This document shows positions 56,261-64,000 of a stretch of DNA of 64,000 nt, one piece after another. Position numbers and translations under genes: made by a program. Source of the stretch: Beroe ovata (lineage: Eukaryota; Ctenophora; Nuda; Beroida; Beroidae); the NCBI GenBank assembly GCA_946803715.1, contig CAMPET010000029.1, forward strand, positions 985-64,984, given 5' to 3'. The notes beneath the pieces were generated by a model, which did no database searches, had not been told where the DNA came from, and saw nothing but the letters and a program-made list of their open reading frames with translations. Positions within the stretch are counted from its first letter, which is position 1; every line of letters begins with the position of its first letter.

Positions 56261-59200
56261 TTTGTTTTNNNNNNNNNTGTGTGTGTGTGTGTGTGTCTTT
56301 GTGTGTGTGTGTGGGTGTGTGTGTGTGTGTGGTCCCAATAATGGACTATTACAGTTGTCTCAGTGATGACAAATAATTGTGCGTCTTCAGTATCTCACCA
56401 CACGAATCATAATGACAGATGTGATTGACGGGTGTATTGATGAAACACATGTAAAGGCTGCTCTCCACGCCATGATAGAGAAGTTGTCAACTGCACAGTT
56501 ACGAGAACTATTCTACTTCGTATCACGCGTGACCAATAACATGACGTCAGGAGATAACGCGTTGCCCCTACCAACTGGTACGCATTTCTCATTCATAGAT
56601 GCGAAATGGAGATGATGATTACTTAAGCACTTTTCTGATATTCTGAGCATTACTTACCGTTTTGGCATTCCAAAACTAACACCCTGAACACCACCCAGCT
56701 GAACTATGCGAGGTATTCAGTACGACACACAAGGACACGATCATGATATTGCTATCAGTATCTCAGCACCTTACCTTCTGTTTACTCCGCGAATCATCTG
56801 TGTCATCTGACTGGTTCCCTCTTGTTTTCGAGGTTAGTACAACTGCTGGACATTCATCTCCATATTTATCTCAGAATGGACGAAACCGAAACGTCCAGGA
56901 CTGGGCGTTCGGTTTCGACCATTCTATAGGAGAATCATGAACCGCCCACAACACACAACGATTATTCGTGGGCTGTGATTGAGCTTAATTTCGTATGATA
57001 AACCCCGCATTTCAGATCTGCAAGTTGATGTATCGGAGTCCGCAAGAGTCACACAAAAACTCCAGTTGCTCCCTCCTTGACCACACCCTCAACAACTCCC
57101 ACTCACTGGAGTCTGAAGAGGACTTCGTCTCCTTCACCCGTCTTCTTAACCTGCGGGCCCAGACACTCAAATCACGTGATGTTACTGATGATGACGTTAC
57201 CAGTTACTTGGACAGGTTGAGGACTGTGGCTGCGGGGTTGGAGGACGTGAAACGGAAAATACAAATACTCGAGTTTGGGACACTCCTCTTTGATAAGAAA
57301 TGTCTGAGTGATGATTTTGTGCAGAGCCTCGCATCGCTGTATCGGAATGAGGGGTAAGTTACTCAGCAGCTCATTCTGAGAAATTCCGGCACATTGTTGC
57401 TACCCTTTCTTTTGTTTTGCCAAAATAGTTCTAAAAAAGTTCACCTTGCTTTTGCCCCTCATTTTATCATGCTTTCAGTCATCTATCTGATGCGATATCG
57501 CTGTTATGTGAAGTGGAGGACTCCTCGCCTACGACTCAACTCCTACTGTCACTATGCCATATTGGAATGCTAAACTGTCAGCCTGCTGCTGACCTTCTCA
57601 AAAGGTGGGCACTAGTGACAAACATATTTCTAACGATGACAGATAGTAAAAGTCAACGACGAAATTGAATCCAATTAGACGCATTTTATTCTGCTTTTGC
57701 TACAAAATCTTCAGGCTCAGCCGAGTAACTGAGTAAGCAATATCATGGACACTGTTCTACTGTGTGATATGGAGCTGTAGTGCAAGTTATTTATAGATCC
57801 TTTAGTGCGAGAGTGCAGCTAGGAAGAGAAACATGATGTGCAATGAATACAAACACACACACAAGCACACACACAATCACTGACACAGTCGCACACACAC
57901 ACACACTCATGTAAGCTATTTCAACTCGAGTATCACCGTATCATGACATAATCCCAGGATAGATACTCCTGACGAGTTCATTTCTGCATCGATTTCTCTT
58001 CTCCTCATGTACTGCAACTTCATTATTGCTGTGAAAAAGAGGGAGGACATTCACAAGCCTGATCCTGTCCAGTTTTGCAAGGTTAGCAAACAAGGATTAT
58101 CAGTCTTCTCCCAGACTTTGACATGTTCCTTTTTAACTGGAGAGAGTATACAATCCTCATTCCTCCCAGGATGCTCACACTGTCCTCATCTCTCCGCCTT
58201 CACCCCCTGACGATGTGCTGCTGTCTGTCACCATGTTTATGTCGGGATTGCTCGGGTTGACAGGTGTCACTGCCCAATGTGCAGCACTTCTCTCCCCTCA
58301 CCGTGACACCACAGTGACAATACTGTCTGCAGTTCCTGCACTCCGATCTAGTGGTCTCAGCATATCGTCCACGGCCGATATTGACACCCTCACTAACCGT
58401 GATGTGACGAGGGAGGACGTCCAGGAGATATGGGACAGACATTCGGTGTGTCTGCGGACTGAGGATGACACAGACAACAAAACAGACAAAGTTGAGGACA
58501 CCCATGTTGACACCGAGTCTGCGTTGTATTGCGGTGTCTGTGCATATGTTCTGATAGACAAGACACTGGCTGAGAATAGGAGGGTTTATGATCTCATTGA
58601 CAAATGTACGAGTCTCAGTCTACAAGCAGCTCACACAAAACTGAAAAGTTGGAAAAATACAAAGATGTCAACAAGAGCTTTGCTGTAAGTTTACACTTAT
58701 GATCATTGAACAAGGTTAATGTCCAAATTGTCCATAAGTTATCGTGAAATAGAATAATATTCATCCTGTCAGGTGGAAGAACTGCTGCATGATTCCCTAT
58801 GTGATGCACGTGCTAACACGTTACATCACGCTCCTTCACACGTGGGGCTCTGTACATCTCACATTGTCCTACCTGGACAGACTGGGACAACTCGCAAAAT
58901 TCACAGCCTCCGAATACTGGATGACAACCCACTCACACCTCTCTGCCGTTGTCAAGACGACACTCCGCAAAGTTATTAAAGTCCCTGCCCCGAGGTCTGG
59001 GATTGGCAAAGTCACGTGTGCTAGTAACGAGTTCCTGTCAGAGTACGTGGAGTTGGACAGGTATCTGACAGCAGAGAATCAGCTGGTGGTGGGAGCTGTG
59101 GAGAGGAGTAACTCGCAGGAGGGGAATGATGGGGGAGGGGAGGAGGGGGAGGAGAGAGAAGTGGCATATCCTGTGTTCTCCTCATCACTCCCTCCGTTAC

Positions 59201-61450
59201 ACATCACCAAACTCACGCTTCTCACGCTGGAGTTATCGTGGTGTCACGCGTTACCCTCCCCTGAGGTGATTGCGGAGTATTACCATCTGTTGAAAACGGC
59301 GCGTCAGCACTCCCGCGACATGCCACACGAGGTGGATAAACTGTGTGCTGCGTGGTTATCACTGCTGGCAGATTGCCAGCCACATTTATCTGTTAAGAAA
59401 AACAAGGCTGCTCCGAGGCGAGGTAGATCAAGAAGGAACTCAGGAACCAAAGCGTCCCTCCAACCGGTCAATACGAGGTCCAGGAGAGCGGCAGCCGGCG
59501 GGGAATCAGCGAACAAGAAGGGGAGAGGGGGAGGGAGAAGTGTGAAAAGTAGGAAACAATCAGGGACAGATCAGAAGAAACGGACTTCGTATGAAGATCA
59601 CATTGGAGCAGGTAACCGTACATTCTCTCTCAACACTCCACATGATCTGAATTATCCTGTACCTACTTCGATTATTGTTATCAAGAATATTCGTAGGTCT
59701 AGCGGCTTGTTCTGGACTGGAGCCAGTGTTCATCAAGCGAGAGTTGCTAAAACGGAAGATAAAACGTGCTCCACAATGGGAAGACATAGAGGAATACTGC
59801 AATGTCCCGTTCAACCACCAACTCCTGAAGTTTGGTGTGTCGACGGACCAAGAGTTACCATCATCATGGACTGTTGTCAGTATCACAAAGATTGACAACA
59901 CGCTCTACATTGGGCAGAGGAGAAGGGAAGGGAAAGTGCTATTTAGCCGGGAACTCCCCTATTCTGTGAAATCTCAGGTACATGTTTGACATCCAAGTGT
60001 CGGTTTGGTTGCGATTGTACCCAATGCCGGTGATACTATAGAATGATCGTGACTCACGTGATACTGCCAGGTGGTTGGCGGTGATAACACATGTTGTATC
60101 GACGAAATGCGGCACATTATCGCCCGTAACGACGACAGTGTCATGCACGTGCGAGATAAAGTACAGTTCTGGGAAAGCCGATTCCAGCTCGACTCCATAC
60201 TAGAGTCTCTCTGTGGCAAACTGGAGAGTGAGTGGTTGGGGCCGTGGCGAGGACTGCTCCTCGGCCGACCCACCAGCCACACCTACATCAAGACAGTGGC
60301 ACAGGGGGCTCGGACACTCAGGGAGAAGGTTATGAAGGAGTACGATGTTGAAGTGGGGGAGTTCTTGTCGGAGTACATCCTTGACTGCTACTCGTTCCTC
60401 TCGGAGGAGCACTTGTCAGAACTGCTCCCGGAAATCCCCCTGGATGAGATGCTGGAAACCCTGCATGAGTTGGCGCCACCTGCGCCACCCAACACCAGGC
60501 ATCCCTCCCTGCTCATACTGGGTAAGTGGAGATGCGAACTGATCAACTAAATTGGTTAAAGCGAGCTCCACAATCTGTCTCGAATCATGTCCTGTCATAT
60601 CAGGTCCAGAGACAGATATCTTGCCCTGGGAAGCGTGCAGAGTGTTCAAGAACCAGCCTATTTCCAGGATCCCCAGCCTAAACTTCGCTCTTGTTCTCCT
60701 AGCTGTGAGTTAGAATATCCTCTTCGAAACTCTCACCACTCTTCTATCTGAATAGCGACTGATCAAACCCCCATTCCCCTCTCAGTTGAAGAAGCTCCCA
60801 GTTGAGTTAACTCCCCGGGAAACGTACTACATCCTGAACCCCTCTCAGAATCTTCCCTCGACTCAGGCTTGTTTTGAAACCTGGTTAGAGGAACAGGAGG
60901 GGTGGAGGGGCGTTGCTGCCAAGGCCCCCTCCATACCCGAATATCAGGACGGTCTGAAGAGTGATATGTTCCTCTACCTTGGTCATGGATCCGGTAAGGA
61001 GTTCCTGGGAGGTAAGCCGATACAGGAGCTAGAGAGCCGCGCAGTGGCTCTGTTGATGGGCTGCAGCAGTGGCAAGATCAAGCAGACGGCAGTGGGCGGC
61101 ACTGGGACACCAGTAGAGTACCTCTTGAGTGGCTGTCCTGCCGTTCTCGGGTATTTGTGGAACATCACTGACAGAGACTGTGACAGGTACAAATAGTGAA
61201 TACATATCAATTACTTTCCACTTTCCACGTTTCGAAACTACATCTGATTTCCGTGACAAAGAACGCAACTGACATGCTGTCCATCAGGTACTCGAAGAAG
61301 TTGCTGGAGTTGTGGCTGACACAAGGAGGCTCGACATCCCTGCTTTCTCTGATGAACCCATCAAGAGATGCTTGTAAACTGCCATTCCTGGTGGGAGCTG
61401 CGCCTGTGTTGTACGGACTCCCAGATATACTCGCTAAGTCAGAAACCTGA
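52858..61450 (+). CDS. ESPL1: Separase (separin), cohesin-cleaving protease
   Basis: Separase cleaves cohesin at anaphase. I traced about 19 exons: 52858-52929, 53900-54043, 54206-54296, 54593-54717, 55708-55773, 55831-55982, 56068-56150, 56391-56577, 56699-56832, 57016-57353, 57479-57604, 57958-58081, 58170-58684, 58773-59611, 59697-59977, 60071-60521, 60604-60704, 60786-61186 and 61288-61450, about 1,460 residues (human about 2,120). The N-terminal part is helical and poorly conserved. The exon at 58773-59611 carries a basic, low-complexity linker. The C-terminal protease has the dyad His in YLGHGSGKEF (codon 60984-60986) and Cys in LLMGCSSGK (61062-61064), plus GCPAVLGYLWNITDRD. All junctions keep frame except 56150 to 56391, where an exon may be hidden by the 9 n gap. 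Confidence 0.93.
54305..54531. mobile_element. 227 bp interspersed element, copy 2 (tRNA-SINE-like)
   Basis: Second copy of the element at 46553-46779, here in the third separase intron. TTACTA occurs at both edges (54302-54307 and 54530-54535) and may be a target-site duplication. It has the same minus-strand A-box-like and B-box-like words as copy 1. Its internal open frames on both strands are short and share no known motif. Confidence 0.65.
55083..55260. repeat. (TG)n-rich simple repeat
   Basis: A TG dinucleotide tract grading into degenerate TGTGTCTG repeats within a separase intron. Confidence 0.9.
55511..55577. repeat. 17 bp tandem repeat, four copies
   Basis: The unit ATGATGATTCATGATAC is repeated four times, nearly perfectly, in a separase intron. 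Confidence 0.9.
56201..56330. repeat. (TG)n microsatellite with a 9 n gap
   Basis: A TG tract with a T-rich interruption and a gap of nine n at 56269-56277, inside a separase intron at the one junction where the reading frame could not be matched. Confidence 0.95.
57847..57905. repeat. (CA)n-rich simple repeat
   Basis: A degenerate CACACA tract in the separase intron before the exon at 57958. Confidence 0.85.
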
Positions 61451-61798
61451 CCCCCAGTTGGAATACTGAATAGTCACACTCAAGGGAATGATATGAAGTT
61501 GAACATTGAACCAGTTGGCAGTAACTGTTAGTTAAGGAATATGAACTAAAACTAAACAGAAAGATAAATGTGATAATGATAGACAATGATATATTGATAT
61601 GTTGTAACATTGTTACAAAAACATTGTCAAAGAAGCTTTTAATTCCATTTTCATTTCGAAATCGAACATGACCATTGACCATGATTGATGATGGTGAGGT
61701 TGACCGTTGGAACTGACACTCGCGACAGTGCTCAGAGCCTAGCGCCCTAGAAACGACGCGATCGCTACCTGCGACGGTTGTGTATTGTAGTTGAATTG

Positions 61799-62335
61799 TA
61801 TGTGCACACGTTTGACGTTGCGCGCCCCTGTTCTAGTTCTACTCGGTGAACTGAAAAGTCGTAGAAAGACGCGCGGCGCGGAGTATATTTGGGTCGCGCT
61901 TGTCAGATTTTATCTGACCTCAGTTTCTCGCGCAGGTTTCGTGTTTCGGCCTTCGATGAAGGCGCGCTCGCGCGAGAAACAGGTCAGGTAACATCTGACA
62001 AAGTCGCGCTGCGCGGTAACATACTTGTAAGGGTTTTCGTACCGTCGACACCGCGCGCGCAATTGTAATTTGTTGCGTTCCAATTCCGTCTTGTAGGATT
62101 TCACCCTACTCTGATTTTGCTGGCGGGATTTTATCCCTGGTAAGGCGGGATGAAAATTGCGCGCACCGACGCGGTAGAGTAAAACCCTAAATTCCACCTT
62201 GTCATACAGATAACATCCGGCAACTGGTGTGTTCCCGCGCTGCGTGACCCAAATACTCCGCGCGCGCTGCGCGTCTCCTTTCTACGACTTTTCAGTTCAC
62301 TGAGTAGAACAGGGGCGCGCAACGTGTGCACACAA
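61799..62335. mobile_element. Terminal-inverted-repeat element of about 535 bp (MITE-like)
   Basis: The left end reads GTGCACACGTTTGACGTTGC and continues through GCGCGCCCCTGTTCTA, GTGAACTGAAAAGTCGTAGA and GGAGTATATTTGGGTC. The right end carries the same words in reverse complement and order, ending at GTGTGCACACAA, so the arms are about 100 bp and roughly 85-90% matched. The interior has a nested hairpin (about 61896-62005, arms with TGTCAGAT and CGCGCGAGAAAC) and a TAGGATTTCACCCTA-type segment. It encodes no protein, as expected for a non-autonomous DNA element. Fragments of the same family occur at 17.5-19.1 and 38.2-38.9 kb. Confidence 0.75.
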
Positions 62336-62665
62336 CTGGTGTGTTCCCAAAATTACGATTTCAGCAAAATCAAAACTTGCTCAATATTTTATCATAAAAA
62401 ATGACTTCACATTTCCCATCACTTTCGTCCTCATCACTTTATTAGACTATTCTCACTGGTATACATAACACACACCAGTTATCAGTAATTTCTATTCTAA
62501 TTATGATCGACTTAATGTTATGAAAAATATATTTCCAAATAAAAGGAAAAAGTCTTTTGAGACATCTCACACCAATCTGGGAGACATTTCTCCAACTCTG
62601 TACTTAAACACCAATGAGGTCCATTTGCTAAGTAAAATTGTGGTGAGCAGCAAGATCTTAATAAT

Positions 62666-62758
62666 TTGTAGGATTTCACCCTACCCTTGCTGGCGGGATT
62701 TTATTCCTGGCAAGGGATTGAAAATCGCGTGCAGCGACGGTAGGGTAAAATCCTACAA
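62666..62758. repeat. 93 bp fold-back repeat
   Basis: The left arm TTGTAGGATTTCACCCTACC is mirrored by GGTAGGGTAAAATCCTACAA at the right end, with TGGCGGGATTTTATTCCTGG in the centre. Related sequence occurs inside the larger element (62094-62190) and as fragments near 37750 and 38910-38952, so it is a dispersed family. Confidence 0.75.
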
Positions 62759-64000
62759 CTAAATAATCAATCAATTGCTGAAATGTGCCTCAAGTTCATA
62801 TTCACACTGATTGGTGATCTCGTCAAAAACCAAATTGGATAAGCACACAGAAGCTGCAGATAAATCGAAAATGGTCAATGGATTTGTGAAATTTGTAGTG
62901 GTTTCTTAAATTTTGGTAGGATTAAAATATTGCTCAAATCTGCAATTTGTCCCACATTAATATATTTCCTTCCCTTGTACTCATCATGGCATCATATACT
63001 TATCTCAAAGATTTCCTAAGATAGGTGTGTCATCAACACTGAACTGACATGGATCAGGAGCTTGGAGTACGTGTACTACTTTTTTTCTTGGGAGGTACAA
63101 TTTGAGTTCTGACCTACAGATACAATTCATGATTGAGGACCAATTACCTTCACTGTACCTAGGTACTAGGTCCTAACTTAAGAAGTTATATCTGTAGAAG
63201 TAGCAGGCATATCTTACTACCATCTTTAAATAAGCCTCATTCAAGTAATATCACAGGCCCTAGTGATATGGCTAATGGCCTACTTATTCTAGGGTTGGGA
63301 GCTACCCAATACAGACACAACCTCCTGAGTTGGGAGCTACAGGCACTGTAACTTGAAGCTTCCACCTGAATTAAAAATATTTGTAGCTTGTGAGTTGTGC
63401 CGATGCACAGTAGTAGGACTCTATAAAGCAAAACTCCCAAATCAAGAAGTGTTATCTGTGGTCACAACTCAAGAAGTATTATCATTGTTATTAAAATCTA
63501 GTATATTTACATATTGCCCCTAATGCAAAAATTAGTGACCATGTGTAATCCCCAATAAATTGCATCAAAAATCCTTAAAAATTTAGATATAATAACTCTG
63601 AAATTGCAAAATTTAACAAATACAAAGTTTACAACCATGTTCATTGTTCTCTATGGACTCATTAAATGGGGGAGGGGTATAAACTATAAAATTTCCATCT
63701 CAAAGTTCTAATTAACTATCCTCGTTGAAGCCAAAAGTTCAGTTGCATGAAAGTCAGTGTTAGAGAGACTTGTAACTGTGAGGAGAAGCTAAACCAGGGG
63801 TTTATAATCGTTTTCACTCAACCCCCATTACAAGAGAATATACAATCAAACAAAACCTAATTCGTCGAGATGAACCCTGTAAAGTTCACCCTGAACTTTA
63901 ATCAAGAAGGTACTATTTCTTGACTACAGGTACTACTTCTTGATTTAGGACTTAGTATCTACAATATACAGCAAATTATGACGAATGAGTCCCCATTCGT
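62759..64000. other. Gene-free 3' end of window
   Basis: AT-rich sequence in which I see no gene. Words such as CAAGAAGT and AAGAAGTA recur between about 63180 and 63960 (TTAAGAAGTTAT, TCAAGAAGTGTT, TCAAGAAGTATT, TCAAGAAGGTAC), suggesting a degenerate dispersed repeat. The short open frames show no family features. Confidence 0.55.

Overview
The window is nuclear DNA of an animal or close relative. Genes have GT-AG introns and use the standard stop codons, microsatellites and fold-back repeats are abundant, and the gene set is typical of metazoa: vault/telomerase protein TEP1, ABCB8, WIPI, separase, AFG1L, UBXN6, NAXE, legumain, a rhodopsin-class GPCR and three ribosomal proteins. The compact layout and rather divergent proteins would suit an early-branching animal such as a sponge, but the sequence alone does not settle this. 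The assembly is draft quality. Single n characters sit at 556, 1641, 1859, 7495, 8407, 18267, 23513 and 32502. Most of those before 19 kb border long near-identical blocks that occur twice, which looks like two haplotypes laid end to end.

Layout. 1-6.2 kb has no gene I can support and is largely copied blocks. 6.2-17.0 kb (-) is a TEP1-like gene with a 5.27 kb first exon (TROVE, VWA-like, DUF4062, NACHT, WD40) and many small WD40 exons, whose 3' half is disturbed by the duplicated blocks. 17.0-20.4 kb is repeat-rich and ends in a TATA-containing promoter for a small secreted four-cysteine peptide. 21.7-29.3 kb (-) is a complete 12-exon ABCB8 gene. Its introns hold an intronless GPCR and a tRNA-Asp(GTC), both on the opposite strand. 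30.4-33.1 kb (-) is a three-exon WIPI gene. 33.7-36.4 kb (-) holds two intronless NUDT9 paralogues, followed by a coiled-coil gene.

39.6-52.1 kb is a run of seven same-strand genes (RPL10, a THOC5-like gene, AFG1L, UBXN6, RPL27, RPS21, NAXE) with very short spacers. Nearly every start codon has a splice-acceptor-like sequence just upstream, which suggests a trans-spliced operon. An intronless legumain gene lies antisense inside NAXE intron 1. A small cysteine-rich membrane protein and separase then diverge from a 120 bp shared promoter. Separase fills 52.9-61.5 kb in about 19 exons and ends with the intact His/Cys catalytic dyad. The last 2.5 kb holds an inverted-repeat element of about 535 bp and a 93 bp fold-back repeat, but no gene.

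I worked out exon boundaries by hand from reading-frame continuity, GT/AG sites and remembered family conservation. They were not tested against transcripts, and a base or two of error is possible.
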